Shown here: positions 1-9,783 of the stretch, in pieces
How the letters are laid out: each line of letters opens with the position of its first letter
Numbering within the stretch: position 1 is the first letter of the stretch
DNA from: Sphingobacterium faecium
GTDB lineage: Bacteria; Bacteroidota; Bacteroidia; Sphingobacteriales; Sphingobacteriaceae
Assembly (NCBI RefSeq): GCF_003054045.1
Contig: NZ_QBKH01000001.1
Location: 930,001-994,000 of the forward strand
Length of the DNA stretch: 64,000 nt
Direction of reading: 5' to 3'
Notes under the pieces: model-generated
Databases searched by the model: none
The model's input: only the letters and a program-made list of their open reading frames with translations
What the model was told of the DNA's origin: nothing
Made by a program: the position numbers and the translations under genes

Positions 1-200
1 GATTCGGGTCTTTTTTAGATAAATTTTGCGCATGTTAACGCTGGATTTGACTTCATTGTTTGTTGTGGTCAAATCAATGGGAGATTCTGGTTGTAACAGC
101 TTTATAAGTGATTTGAACTGTTTTTAATAATTTTTACGTTTAAGTGTTATTTGTTTTTTTAGATTTACCTCCCAATTTATGTGCCATATAGGAGGGGATT

Positions 201-1076
201 TTGAAGACATTAAAAATAAAAGATAATCAACAAAAAAAGGAAGATCAAGATTTGTCATTTAGAGTTTTTGATTTGACTTCCGAAAATTTGAACGTATATA
301 CAGTTCCTCATAAAAAAGATCATTTTTGCCTATTCGTGATTGAAGAAGGGACTATGCAAGTGAGTATAGAAGATAAAATACATAACCTTAAAGCGGGGAA
401 AATCGCGGTTATTTTTCCCGAACAGGTTAGCTTGGTTTCCACTATAAGTGTTGATTTAAAGGGTAAAATCATTCTTTTTGAAGAAATATTATTTTGCTCT
501 GATATTCTGAAAAATGAATTGAGCACTTATAATGTTCACCTTTCGACTCAGTTGAACTGTATTGTTCTGTCTGCAATCGATTTTCAGCATAGTATCGGGA
601 TGATCAATACCATTCAAGATATTTATCAGTATCCAAGTCTAGTTAAAAAAGAACAAGCTAGATTTTACATCAAAATTCTGCTACTTGGATTGATCGAGTC
701 TGTACATGGCCTTCATCCTGTATTATATCAAGAAACGGTCGATAAGCCTATTTATATCAAGTATAAAAAGCTTTTGAATATACATTACAAGCAGCATCGG
801 ACCGTTCAGTATTATGCAGAACAATTGATGGTCAGCAGTAAAAAGCTAAATTCAATCACCAAACGCCATTGTGGAAAAACAGCAATAGAAACCATCCATC
901 ATCGTATTTTAATGGAAATTAAACGGCAATTGACGTTTTCTGATTTATCACATAAAGAGATTGCTTTTGATCTGGGTTTCAATTCGCCTTCAGCATTAAA
1001 CAAATTTGTGCGCTCCAAATTGAAAGAAACACCTACTCAACTCCAGCAGGAACTGTCTCAAATGTATAACGGATAG
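201..1076 (+). CDS. AraC-family transcriptional regulator
   Basis: Predicted cytoplasmic DNA-binding regulator of 291 residues. The last 100 or so residues form a typical AraC double helix-turn-helix: the first helix pair contains VQYYAEQLMVSSKKLN and the second contains HKEIAFDLGFNSPSALNKF. The N-terminal half looks like the cupin-type sensing domain of AraC proteins (FVIEEGTMQVSIEDK, LKAGKIAVIFPE). The start is a TTG with AGGAGG at about 190-195, a good Shine-Dalgarno site and unusual for Bacteroidota; the first in-frame ATG lies within the cupin part and would remove its beginning. An iron-type alcohol dehydrogenase follows on the same strand about 65 bp away, so it may be the target. The effector is not known. 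Confidence 0.88.
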   Translation: MKTLKIKDNQQKKEDQDLSFRVFDLTSENLNVYTVPHKKDHFCLFVIEEGTMQVSIEDKIHNLKAGKIAVIFPEQVSLVSTISVDLKGKIILFEEILFCSDILKNELSTYNVHLSTQLNCIVLSAIDFQHSIGMINTIQDIYQYPSLVKKEQARFYIKILLLGLIESVHGLHPVLYQETVDKPIYIKYKKLLNIHYKQHRTVQYYAEQLMVSSKKLNSITKRHCGKTAIETIHHRILMEIKRQLTFSDLSHKEIAFDLGFNSPSALNKFVRSKLKETPTQLQQELSQMYNG

Positions 1077-1140
1077 TCCCATTTGTATAACAGTAATGCC
1101 TCCTTCTCCTGTACTTTTGTTGAGTACAAAAAATAGAAAA

Positions 1141-2307
1141 ATGAGTAAATTATTTATTGCAGGAGAGGTGTTCCATGGCGCTGGAAGTCTTGAAGAATTG
1201 AAAAATATCCAAGGTAAGAAGGCTTTAATTGTAACTGGAGGAGGTTCTATGAAAAAAAGTGGAACCTTGGATAGAGCAATTTCATTTCTTATCGAAGCAG
1301 GAATAGAAGTTCGTGTATTTGAAGGAGTAGAAGAAGATCCCTCTTCTACAACTTGTCTAAAAGGAGCAGAACAGATTAAAGCGTTTGAACCAGATTGGAT
1401 TATCGGATTAGGGGGATGTTCGGCTATCGATGCTGCAAAGATCATGTGGGTTTTCTATGAATATCCAGATATAGATTTTGATACTATAATCAAACCTTTT
1501 ACTGTTCCTGTATTACGTCAAAAAGCCAAATTTATAGCGATTCCTTCTACAAGTGGCACTGGAACTGAAACAACTGGGCTGGCTGTAATTACTGATCGTG
1601 AAAAGGGAGTTAAATATCCGGTGGTTTCATATGAACTTACGCCTGATATTGCCATTGTTGATGGAGAAATTTGTGCCTCTATGCCTGCCCACGTGACATC
1701 CAATACTGGTCTTGATGTATTGACACATTGTGTGGAAGCATATGTATCCAATATCGAAAACAATTATGCTGATGCATTATCAAAAGGTGGTTTAGCATTG
1801 GTTTTCGATAATCTAAAAGAAGTGGTCGCCCATCCTGACAACATTAAAGCTCGTCAAAATATGCACGATGCTTCATTTATGGCAGGTCTGGCTTTTAATA
1901 ATGCTTGGTTAGGAATTGTCCACTCTTTATCTCATCAAGTTGGGGCATTATATGGTATTCCACATGGAGCGTCAAACGCGATTTTTCTGCCGAATGTGAT
2001 TCGTTACAATGCACAGGAAACAGCACGTTATCCCGAATTAGCAAAGGTAATCGGTCAGGAAACAGCCGAAGATCTGGCACAGGCTATTGAAGTTTTACGT
2101 TCAGAAGTAAATAACAAATCTTCGATCAAAGATTTTGGAATAACCCAAGAGGTCTGGGATAAAAATCTGGACTTTATTGCAAATAATGCGCTTATAGATC
2201 CATGTACAGGTTTCAATCCCCGAGTACCTTCACTTGAAGATTTAAAAGCAATTTATAATGCCTGCTATGAAGGTGTTGTGTTTTCTGAAGACGTAGTCTC
2301 TTTATAA
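1141..2307 (+). CDS. Iron-containing alcohol dehydrogenase
   Basis: Predicted NAD(P)-dependent, divalent-metal alcohol dehydrogenase of the FucO/YqhD/1,3-propanediol dehydrogenase superfamily, cytoplasmic, 388 residues from the ATG at 1141. An upstream in-frame ATG at 1096 would add 15 residues that do not look like the family's N-terminus. The dinucleotide region shows GGGSMKKSG and GLGGCSAIDAAK (about residues 89-100). The metal site is complete: Asp192, His196 (GLDVLTHCVEAY), His261 (HSLSH) and His275 (GIPHGASNA), with spacing that closely matches FucO. The substrate cannot be told from sequence. A strong terminator follows. It lies just after an AraC regulator that may control it. Confidence 0.93.
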   Translation: MSKLFIAGEVFHGAGSLEELKNIQGKKALIVTGGGSMKKSGTLDRAISFLIEAGIEVRVFEGVEEDPSSTTCLKGAEQIKAFEPDWIIGLGGCSAIDAAKIMWVFYEYPDIDFDTIIKPFTVPVLRQKAKFIAIPSTSGTGTETTGLAVITDREKGVKYPVVSYELTPDIAIVDGEICASMPAHVTSNTGLDVLTHCVEAYVSNIENNYADALSKGGLALVFDNLKEVVAHPDNIKARQNMHDASFMAGLAFNNAWLGIVHSLSHQVGALYGIPHGASNAIFLPNVIRYNAQETARYPELAKVIGQETAEDLAQAIEVLRSEVNNKSSIKDFGITQEVWDKNLDFIANNALIDPCTGFNPRVPSLEDLKAIYNACYEGVVFSEDVVSL

Positions 2308-2373
2308 ATTTTCAAATCGAAAGTATTCAGCAGTGAGTTTAGATAATGAGCAAGATGCAATTTGTTAAACGCC

Positions 2374-2417
2374 TATAAAGAAAACTAGGAGTCAATTAAC
2401 TCCTAGTTTTCTTTATA
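2374..2417. terminator. Rho-independent terminator (bidirectional)
   Basis: A perfect 19-bp inverted repeat (2374-2392 and 2399-2417) with a 6-nt loop, having A-rich and T-rich outer ends. It lies between the convergent alcohol dehydrogenase gene and the DUF1877-like gene and can serve both. Confidence 0.85.
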
Positions 2418-2492
2418 TCATGTTGAACTATGATCGACTTAAATAAGGAACAACTTTCATAGAAGTCTAGCGCTGCCCATAATGTTAATGGA

Positions 2493-2996
2493 TTAACAAA
2501 GAAAGGAGATGATTGCTTGATTTTCTTGCGTTGCTACTTGTAAAAATGCTTTCAATTTTTTGAATTCCTCTATCAAATAATTTAATGCTTCAGGATCTTC
2601 CCAAAAATCAGGGTAGACACCTTCTTCGTTCATTTTGTTTGCGTCAAACCTATCTGATAATGACTGTTCGGCGATTACTTTGACCGCTTCAAATAATTCT
2701 TGAGTTTGCGTAGGAGTGAGATATGTTGCTGGACCATATCCCATATCCTGCTCCAAGTCCAAGATATTTGGTCCGTATATCAGCCACTTTAAAGGTGGGG
2801 TAACTGCTTTGTGATTGGTTAGAGGTTCACCTGTTATCACATAAAACAAACCATCCCAACTTTTCCCTATATCTAGAAGATAGTTCTTTTCAGAATGCGG
2901 TGTAGAGAAAAGATCGTCTTGAAGAAGTTGGCTATTTTCAACATAACGATCTAAAGTATCCTGATCTATGCGTACGTATTGTTGTATTATTCCCAT
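2493..2996 (-). CDS. DUF1877 (YfbM-like) family protein
   Basis: A 167-residue soluble protein with the features of the DUF1877/YfbM family: an N-terminal MGIIQQYVRID, a central DIGKSWDGLFYVITGE, and GPATYLTPTQTQELFEAV. Members are small cytoplasmic proteins of unknown function, often found among immunity genes of polymorphic-toxin and type VI secretion clusters. No toxin gene is next to it. There is no signal peptide and no membrane segment. The function is inferred only from family resemblance. Confidence 0.75.
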   Translation of the reverse strand: MGIIQQYVRIDQDTLDRYVENSQLLQDDLFSTPHSEKNYLLDIGKSWDGLFYVITGEPLTNHKAVTPPLKWLIYGPNILDLEQDMGYGPATYLTPTQTQELFEAVKVIAEQSLSDRFDANKMNEEGVYPDFWEDPEALNYLIEEFKKLKAFLQVATQENQAIISFLC

Positions 2997-3292
2997 AAAT
3001 TGAATTTAGGGAAAAATTTAATTTTATGCAATTTAAGTGAACGTATTATTATTCTTTATCTGACGATCTCTCATTCTAGAGATACTATTTGAATACGTGG
3101 TAAAATATTAAAATAGCTGCTTTAAAAATTGTGTGTGAATGAGTAGTCATCAGCTCCGTATTTCACCCCTTGTAAAACATCCTAAAAAACGGAGTGTCCA
3201 TGTCGGCAGAATAATTTTTTTCTTTTTCTGTAATATTAATATGATAAATTTATGATCTATAATAGCTATTTTTGAAGCCACAGCCAATAGTT

Positions 3293-4321
3293 ATGAAATA
3301 TATTACCGTATTGTTTTTAATTTTTATTTCAATCGCATCTTATTCAAATTTCTGCTATGCCAAAAAAGGTGAAAATCTCGGCTTACATGAACATGATCTG
3401 GATACCTCTTATACTTACTATAATAGTAATGGAGAAATTATAGATTCTAAGATCGGATCGTATTCCTATCAACAGATAATTCCATACGGAAGTGATTCAT
3501 TAGATTTATATAATATTGTTCATTATTATAGCGAAACAGATTCTTTAAAATCAAATGGCTATAGCTATAAATTTAATCATCCATTTGAATTTGGTATGAA
3601 ATATACGGGCGAATTTGTATCTTATTTTCCTAATGGGAACTTAGAAAGTTTGCAACATTTTGATGAATACTCGGAACCGATTGATTCCTCTTACTATTAT
3701 TATCCAAATGGTAAATTAAAAATGATCGTTGTCCATCAGGAAATTGGCAAAAAAATGTTTTCTGGAACGACAGATACCCATCCTTTTTATTTATTGTATC
3801 TCGACTCTGTTGGTAATTATCTGGTAAAGAGAGGAAATGGATTTTTAAGAATTTCGGGTCCAGGAGATTCTTATATAGAAGGTGAATTGAAGAATAATAA
3901 GAGAGAAGGTAAATGGTCAGGATGGAATATGGGTACTTTTTATGAAGAATTGTACCATGATGATATATTGTTTCAAGGAAAGAGGTTTAAAAAAAATGGA
4001 GATATTGTGCTATACTTTCAAGAAGATATGCAAAGTATAGCGACATATCCTAGGGGTATGCAGGTATTCATGAAGGGGCTCTATAAAAATCTGATCATTT
4101 CTCACGATCTCATAAAGGGTATATCAAGTGAATCTATTTCGGTTACCTTTACGATTGATCGGGATGGGCGAACGAAAAATTTTCGGACGACTGAAAAAGT
4201 TGCTCTAAAATTAAGAGAGCAGATTGTCAATGCGATACAAAAAATGGGGAATTGGATTCCAGCTAAGTTACAAGGAATGGAAGTAAATGTTAATTATACA
4301 ATACCCATTCGCATCAAGTAA
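3293..4321 (+). CDS. Secreted protein with MORN/YwqK-like repeats and TonB-C-like end
   Basis: A protein of about 342 residues. The start at 3293 is preferred over the TTG at 3272 because it begins a clear signal peptide (MKYITVLFLIFISIASYS, cleavage near CYA). The middle shows repeats of the MORN/YwqK kind (GEFVSYFPNGNLESLQHF, YYYYPNGKLKMI). The last 65 residues (SVTFTIDRDGRTKNF to WIPAKLQGMEVNVNYTIPI) resemble the C-terminal domain of TonB, as often seen in Bacteroidota envelope proteins. It is probably periplasmic or membrane-attached. The specific role is unknown. It stands alone, with about 290 bp of apparently non-coding DNA before it. Confidence 0.7.
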   Translation: MKYITVLFLIFISIASYSNFCYAKKGENLGLHEHDLDTSYTYYNSNGEIIDSKIGSYSYQQIIPYGSDSLDLYNIVHYYSETDSLKSNGYSYKFNHPFEFGMKYTGEFVSYFPNGNLESLQHFDEYSEPIDSSYYYYPNGKLKMIVVHQEIGKKMFSGTTDTHPFYLLYLDSVGNYLVKRGNGFLRISGPGDSYIEGELKNNKREGKWSGWNMGTFYEELYHDDILFQGKRFKKNGDIVLYFQEDMQSIATYPRGMQVFMKGLYKNLIISHDLIKGISSESISVTFTIDRDGRTKNFRTTEKVALKLREQIVNAIQKMGNWIPAKLQGMEVNVNYTIPIRIK

Positions 4322-4433
4322 AAGATGGATTGATGGTTCGAGCGCAGAATTTATTATTGTTCGGAATAAAGGGTAATCCGTGGAAAAACTAATATCCTTG
4401 CAGATATAACAATAAACTATTAGAAATGAAAAT

Positions 4434-5009
4434 ATGCACGCACAACTTATCGAACTGATTACACAACATGTTCCGCTTTCTGCTCAGCACCAAGAGCTGT
4501 GCAGACGTTTTATGGAACCGGTGTTTTATCCTAAAAACAGCATCATAGAAGAAGAAGGGAAGGTTCCTGCTTATCTCTATTATGTGGTGTCAGGTTTTTT
4601 GCGTTTGTTCCACTATAATGATAGGGGTGATGAAGTGACGACACATATCAACTGTCCCCCAGGATTTATTACCTCCTATACCCATTTTAACAATGGCTCT
4701 TGTTCTGAAGAAAATCTTGAATGTATTACTGAATGTGAACTTTTGCGTATAACCAAAGTAGATCTTGATCTATTAATAAAGCAAATACCATCGTTTAAAG
4801 ATTTCAGCATCTATGTGTTTCAGCAATCCCTTTCTTATAATGAAAAGCGTTCCAAAGGGTTGGCTACATTCACCGCTGAACAAAGGTATTTGAGACTGAT
4901 GGATGTACAGCCGGAGTTGCTGCAAAACGTTCCGATGCAATATATCGCTTCTTTTCTGGGGATGAATCCTAAAAGTTTGAGCCGTATCCGTAAACAGATC
5001 ATTAGGTAA
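4434..5009 (+). CDS. Crp/Fnr-family transcriptional regulator
   Basis: A 191-residue regulator with an N-terminal cyclic-nucleotide-binding-like beta-roll (about residues 20-120; YYVVSGFLRLFHYNDRGDE) and a C-terminal winged helix (MQYIASFLGMNPKSLSRIRKQI). It lacks the cysteines of Fnr and the full cAMP-binding phosphate cassette of Crp, so the ligand is unknown, as for most such Bacteroidota regulators. The gene for an NAD(P)-binding epimerase/reductase follows 64 bp later on the same strand. Crp-like genes are often paired with their target in this group, so regulation of that enzyme is likely. Confidence 0.88.
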   Translation: MHAQLIELITQHVPLSAQHQELCRRFMEPVFYPKNSIIEEEGKVPAYLYYVVSGFLRLFHYNDRGDEVTTHINCPPGFITSYTHFNNGSCSEENLECITECELLRITKVDLDLLIKQIPSFKDFSIYVFQQSLSYNEKRSKGLATFTAEQRYLRLMDVQPELLQNVPMQYIASFLGMNPKSLSRIRKQIIR

Positions 5010-5073
5010 CATTTGTGAAGTGGTTTGACATGTATAAGGTTGAACTTTGACCTATCATTTAAAATCAACGAAC

Positions 5074-6084
5074 ATGACAACTAAAAAATTGGTATTGGTA
5101 TCCGGAGCCAACGGGCATTTGGGCAATAACTTAGTACGATTATTAATAAAAAAAGGTTTTGTAGTACGGGCATCTGTCCGTAATATGAAAAATAAAGCGT
5201 ATTTCAAGGATCTGAATTGTGAGGTCGTTCAGGCAGATATCACCGATAAGGAATCTTTTAAGAGTGCGCTGCAAGGTGTGGAAACGTTCTATGCAGTAGG
5301 GGCGGCTTTCAAATTATGGGCTAAAGATCCACAAAAGGAGATTTACGATGTGAATATGCTGGGAACTCGCCAAACTATAGAAGCTGCCGCAGAAGCTGGA
5401 GTCAAAAAAATTGTCTATGTAAGTTCTATAGCAGCATTAGACTATAGCCATCTACCAACAAAAGAAAGCAACGGCTACAATCCTGATCGGCGGGATACCT
5501 ATTACAACTCCAAAAATGATGGCGAAAAATTAGCTTTTCAACTGGCAAAGGAATTGGGTATAGAATTGGTTTCGGTGATGCCTGGAGCAATGATTGGTAG
5601 CGAAGCCATTCAACCTCTGAATGTTTCCTATCGTATTTTAAGATTGATTTTAAACAAACAGATTCCAGTAGACACCCGTATCGCACTTAATTGGGTAGAT
5701 GTCAAAGATGTCGCAGAAGGTTGCTATCTAGCGGCAGAGAAAGGAAGATCGGGAGAGCGTTATATCCTTGCCAATGAAAGGTGTATGAGCATAACTGATA
5801 CCACCAAACTGGCACAAAAACTTTATCCCGAACTTAAACTCCATATTCCAGCATCTGTCCCAAAGTTTGTGCTCTATAGTATTGCTGGATTGATGCAGTT
5901 TTCGGCAAAATTAAAGGGCGAAGCCCCCATTATTACCACCAAAGATATCGCTATGTTCTCTGGTCTTCAACAGGACTTTGATATTTCCAAGGCAAGAAAC
6001 GAATTAGGTTTCTATCCGAAAAGTAGTGAACAAGCAGTCAAAGAGGCTTTGGCTTACCTGATGGAACATCAGGATCTGCTGTAG
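5074..6084 (+). CDS. NAD(P)-dependent epimerase/dehydratase (extended SDR)
   Basis: An extended short-chain dehydrogenase/reductase of about 336 residues, probably cytoplasmic. The start at 5074 places the Rossmann motif GANGHLG at residues 11-17, the normal position for the family; a TTG 27 bp upstream is less likely. The catalytic YxxxK is seen in DTYYNSKNDGEK. Overall it resembles dihydroflavonol-4-reductase-like and 3-beta-HSD-like proteins (VVQADITDKESFKSAL, VYVSSIAAL). The substrate is unknown. It follows the Crp/Fnr gene closely and may be under its control. Confidence 0.88.
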   Translation: MTTKKLVLVSGANGHLGNNLVRLLIKKGFVVRASVRNMKNKAYFKDLNCEVVQADITDKESFKSALQGVETFYAVGAAFKLWAKDPQKEIYDVNMLGTRQTIEAAAEAGVKKIVYVSSIAALDYSHLPTKESNGYNPDRRDTYYNSKNDGEKLAFQLAKELGIELVSVMPGAMIGSEAIQPLNVSYRILRLILNKQIPVDTRIALNWVDVKDVAEGCYLAAEKGRSGERYILANERCMSITDTTKLAQKLYPELKLHIPASVPKFVLYSIAGLMQFSAKLKGEAPIITTKDIAMFSGLQQDFDISKARNELGFYPKSSEQAVKEALAYLMEHQDLL

Positions 6085-6249
6085 CTCTTTGATATGGAAG
6101 ATGCCAAGCTTAGATAAAAGTAATAAAACGTTTATAACATGCTTCAATACGTGGCTATATTAGCATTTCTCTTTTCAATTTGAAACAATTTATTGCATCA
6201 AAGGCATAGTATTTGTTATCTAATTGTTTAAAACTGAAAATTATCACAT

Positions 6250-6633
6250 ATGAAAAAGACTCTTTTACTTTTTGTATTGCTCTTTACTGCTTTCTTTTCA
6301 AGAGCAGACCAACTCCAAGCTTTATCACAGAAACAAGCAGAGAAAGCAGTTGCTTATCTTAAAAAAGAACCTATAGTTATTTTGTGGTGTAGCTGTTGCG
6401 ATAATGAGATACCCATGAAAGTTACTGTCAATGAGGTGTTTTACAAAAAAGATAGTGATGGGAAATATTATTCTGTCATATTAAAAGGCAGAGACGAAAG
6501 CGGAAAGGAAGTTGAAGAATATTTGGATTTGGCTTATGTTTTTGTGAAAAAAGGTCAAAAAGCGAAAAGTTTAGGTAAGGTGTTGAAATTTGAGTGCGAC
6601 CCTTGTACACAACCCTTTAACTGGTCTAGGTAA
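6250..6633 (+). CDS. Small secreted cysteine-containing protein
   Basis: A 127-residue protein with a signal peptide (MKKTLLLFVLLFTAFFSRA) and no recognised domain. Two cysteine clusters, WCSCCDNE near residue 40 and CDPC near the end, flank a lysine-rich beta-type segment. They could form disulfides or bind a metal in the periplasm. No paralogue was noticed in the window. The function is unknown. Confidence 0.65.
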   Translation: MKKTLLLFVLLFTAFFSRADQLQALSQKQAEKAVAYLKKEPIVILWCSCCDNEIPMKVTVNEVFYKKDSDGKYYSVILKGRDESGKEVEEYLDLAYVFVKKGQKAKSLGKVLKFECDPCTQPFNWSR

Positions 6634-6754
6634 GTGCCATCAACCTTTTAACTATAAAAGAAAAGTTTGTTGCAGCCGAAAATGTAAAGTGATCTGCAAC
6701 TCTATCACTTCTTCTTTGGTGGGCGGTCAATGAACATCCACCTGAGAAGAAGTT

Positions 6755-8029
6755 TTATTTTTCAAGTATTTTTCTGATCGTCTCTCTTTCCTTATCTGAT
6801 AGCGCAATTGCATTCTCAAATAGAGGAAGTATATCCTGTTTACGCTCTGTTTGTAGGATCAGGTCTAGAAGCCCGAGGTATGTGCGTATCAGATCAGCTT
6901 TAATACCTACAAAAGCTCGCGGATCGGCAATATATAGTTCCTGTATGAGGGTCAATAAAACCTTTTTCCGTTTCAAATCTATATCTGAAGAATGATAATG
7001 GGGTAGGAGGTTTTTCTTTTCCAGCTCTTCTAATTTTACCGTAACGGCTTGTTCGCGGATATACTTTTTCTGTTTGCGATCCAAGAAATCGCGCAATTCG
7101 GCCAATAGCTTACGGTATATGATCTGCTGCTCCTTTTCACTGAAAAGGTTGCTGTCTGAAGATACAGCGATATCATCTTGTTCGAAATGATCGAAAAAAG
7201 CCGACTCGATATATACCGAGTGGTGAAAGTCTATCGCATTATTATTAAAGCTACTCAGTAGTTTAGCGACTTCGGTTTTGTTGCTGTTTAAGAAATAGTA
7301 ATAGTATCGGTCCCCGATCTGTTGTTTCCAGCGGATATAATTGACCTGAAAACGATAAGAATTTTCTTGAATACTGTAAAGGGTAAACGTGGTGCTATCC
7401 GTTTCTTGGATCAAGTTATCATAATTGAGCAGCTTTCCATTTAAGAGGATGCGGTAACCCCAGTCCCGATTGAGATGTAAATACCATCCAAATTCCTGCG
7501 CTAGGAAATCTGTGAACTCTCCAGAGTCGAGTGTTGCAGCTGTCAAACCAAATATGCCTTCCAATGTTACGGTTGTACCTGTTCCTTTGTCCTTAGCAGA
7601 TGATTTGATGTCGCCGATATCGTATTGTTCTTTAGTATCACGATCTATGCGTATGCGGTAAGAAATCAGTTGATCATCTACTTTTACAATAGTATTCCAC
7701 GTTGCCCGGGTGGCAAATAGAGAAAAAGAAAAACGACCTTTCCCTTTTTTTCCTCGTGTATAGGAACTGCGTTTTAACTTGTTTTTTTTCAGAGAATCTA
7801 GGAAATTACCGAATGAATAGTCCAATGTTTCCTGTTGTATTCCTTCTCCGTTATCACGGATGCTGATACTCGTTATAAATCCGAGTTGGTTACTTGCTAT
7901 CTCTACTGATACTGTTGTGGCTTTCGCATCAAATCCATTCCAGATATACTCCGCTATAACATGTTTAGCATCTTTTGGCAAACCGGCGGATTCTATACTC
8001 GCGTTGGTGATCTTGGTGTTATTCTTCAT
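6755..8029 (-). CDS. MORC/Hsp90-like GHKL ATPase
   Basis: A 424-residue protein with an N-terminal HATPase_c_3-type GHKL domain: N-box E27xxxN31 (EYIWNGFDA), G1 box DNGEG at 59-63, and G2-like GKKGKGRF at 93-100 followed by SFSLFATRA. The middle (about 180-310) resembles the S5/transducer region of MORC- and Hsp90-type ATPases. The C-terminal 110 residues are helical and charged. From memory of the family, many bacterial relatives are longer and continue into further domains, often a nuclease. This one stops at RETIRKILEK, so it may be a short or C-terminally lost form. Prokaryotic MORC-like proteins occur with restriction and phage-defence genes. It is monocistronic here. Confidence 0.8.
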   Translation of the reverse strand: MKNNTKITNASIESAGLPKDAKHVIAEYIWNGFDAKATTVSVEIASNQLGFITSISIRDNGEGIQQETLDYSFGNFLDSLKKNKLKRSSYTRGKKGKGRFSFSLFATRATWNTIVKVDDQLISYRIRIDRDTKEQYDIGDIKSSAKDKGTGTTVTLEGIFGLTAATLDSGEFTDFLAQEFGWYLHLNRDWGYRILLNGKLLNYDNLIQETDSTTFTLYSIQENSYRFQVNYIRWKQQIGDRYYYYFLNSNKTEVAKLLSSFNNNAIDFHHSVYIESAFFDHFEQDDIAVSSDSNLFSEKEQQIIYRKLLAELRDFLDRKQKKYIREQAVTVKLEELEKKNLLPHYHSSDIDLKRKKVLLTLIQELYIADPRAFVGIKADLIRTYLGLLDLILQTERKQDILPLFENAIALSDKERETIRKILEK

Positions 8030-8206
8030 AATGGTTTGATCTAGTTAAAAGTACAACAATAAATGAGTAAATCAAAACTTTGAACTAATAATATTAGTAT
8101 TGTGTCTGGTTTTTTTTAATTCTCCTACAAACAATTTTTGGTGGGTCAAGCCTTGTTTATAACGATCTGCTATCTACTTCAAGCTTACAGTATAACGTTA
8201 ACCTGC

Positions 8207-8767
8207 CTATTTTAAGTTAGATATTTTCATTGTTGCCTCTATGTTGTCAATTTGTTTTAAATGCCTGATGATATGATTCAGGTAAAACTGAAAAGTGTCA
8301 CCCAATTTTAATTTGATCAAACTTGAAATTGACGTTTCAATTTTCACTTTATTTAAGCTTACATTTCTCGATTGATTGAGTAAGTCTAACAATTTGATTT
8401 GTTGATCTATGAATTTGTCAATAACAGTTTTATCTAGATTTGCATTTAATGGATTTTTGCTTTTAAAGGTTTTTATTTTGTTCAGTTTTTCGGTGGGCAG
8501 CATACTTTTTGCAAAGTAATTTCCTAAAAGCCCGCTTCTAAATTCAAGTTCATTTTTACTACTCGAATTTTTTATTTTACTTTCTATTTGCGCTAAGTAA
8601 AAGTTGCCGTACAAATTTAAATGCTCTAAACATTCTAACATATTCCACGAAAATTCATGTTCTCTCCACATTAGCTTATCAGTATCATAAGACTTAAGTC
8701 TTTCTACTTGATTTATAATGTGTCTAGTCTGCTCTAGAAGTGTTTGTATTAATTTTTCTGATTGCAT
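8207..8767 (-). CDS. DinB-family protein
   Basis: A 186-residue four-helix-bundle protein of the DinB/YfiT superfamily. Likely metal-ligand histidines are in ECLEHLNLY and in HIIRHLKQI near the C-terminus, the usual arrangement. Family members are thought to be thiol-dependent metal hydrolases or S-transferases, but most are uncharacterised. It lies 55 bp downstream of a Crp/Fnr regulator gene on the same strand, suggesting a two-gene operon. Confidence 0.8.
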   Translation of the reverse strand: MQSEKLIQTLLEQTRHIINQVERLKSYDTDKLMWREHEFSWNMLECLEHLNLYGNFYLAQIESKIKNSSSKNELEFRSGLLGNYFAKSMLPTEKLNKIKTFKSKNPLNANLDKTVIDKFIDQQIKLLDLLNQSRNVSLNKVKIETSISSLIKLKLGDTFQFYLNHIIRHLKQIDNIEATMKISNLK

Positions 8768-8822
8768 AGTTTTATTTTTATGCGAAGTTCAAAAAAGCAT
8801 TTTTCATAAATCTTGATTGAAA

Positions 8823-9329
8823 TCAAGATTTTTTTAGTCTTGATAATGTTTCAGCACTCATTCTTAAATAATTTGCGATGTGTCTATTCGGGATTTCCTG
8901 AAAAAGTTGCGGACTTCGTTTTAAAACCCTATCGTATCGTTCTTTTGGGGAATTGGTTAGGAGGTCAATTTCACGTTCCATTTGCTGAATGATCAAGGTT
9001 TCTAAAATTTTTGTCCAGATAGCTCTGTTTTTTTCTGTTTCCAGAAATTGTTCAATTTGGGGTTTGGTTATAACTTTTACGACCGTTTTTTTAATTGCTT
9101 GAATAAATAAGTTAGAAGGTTTATTTGTTAAAAATGAATCTAACGAAACAACTAGATTTTCTTTGTAACCCAATCTAATGGTTTGTTCTTCGTATTCGTC
9201 TAAAACAAAAATTCGCAAACTTCCACTTGCTATATAATACAAATTTGTATCTATGCTACCTTTTACTTTCAGAAATTCGTTTCTGTTGATGGTTATTTCT
9301 TTGGCTGAAAGTTCAATTAATTCTTTCAT
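8823..9329 (-). CDS. Crp/Fnr-family transcriptional regulator
   Basis: A 168-residue protein, shorter than usual: the N-terminal cyclic-nucleotide-binding fold begins almost at once (EITINRNEFLKVKGSIDTNLYYI) and the C-terminal helix-turn-helix is RHIANYLRMSAETLSRLKKS. It is the first gene of a likely operon with the DinB protein downstream. The ligand is unknown. It is only distantly like the other Crp/Fnr protein at 4434-5009, so the two are not a recent duplication. Confidence 0.85.
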   Translation of the reverse strand: MKELIELSAKEITINRNEFLKVKGSIDTNLYYIASGSLRIFVLDEYEEQTIRLGYKENLVVSLDSFLTNKPSNLFIQAIKKTVVKVITKPQIEQFLETEKNRAIWTKILETLIIQQMEREIDLLTNSPKERYDRVLKRSPQLFQEIPNRHIANYLRMSAETLSRLKKS

Positions 9330-9783
9330 TTTCTGTGTGATGATGAGTTTTGCTATGGTTATAACCTACTGAAATTCGCCTAACATATAGATAAACTAAA
9401 TTAAACATTTAATTTAGTCATATTTATCGATATGATTAGAAAGTATAGGTAATTTATACTTCTGCTCAAGATCTAATAATCAATTTTTATGAAATAGGAG
9501 AGTGCTTAATCCCTGTGTCTATTCAAAAAGCAATTGAAAATTAATTTATCAGTCTAAAATATAGCTGATAACTGGGATAGTATTCATCTTTGATTTTCAC
9601 TACTATTGATTTATAAAACGAATAAAATTTTAAGCACGAAAATAATAGCCTATACATCCATTAATTCGGATGGATTAGTGCATGTTAAAATTAATTCGGA
9701 GCAAAGTATTTAGTAGTATATTCATATTTATTCTGGTACAGAATACATAGAGAATTAAATCATTCATTAAAAATACGATAACT
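9330..9783. other. Non-coding stretch
   Basis: About 450 bp, very AT-rich, between divergent genes. No convincing reading frame. An ATTAATTCGGA element occurs twice about 30 bp apart (near 9660 and 9690), which might be an operator or chance. Confidence 0.4.

Noticed and set aside
996..1445. 149-codon minus-strand frame over the AraC/ADH junction
   Set aside because: Antisense to two recognisable genes, low-complexity composition.
3177..3200. Similarity of ACATCCTAAAAAACGG to the spacer of the HNH-tip module
   Set aside because: Only about 11 bases match and no HNH tip or hairpin accompanies it; likely chance.
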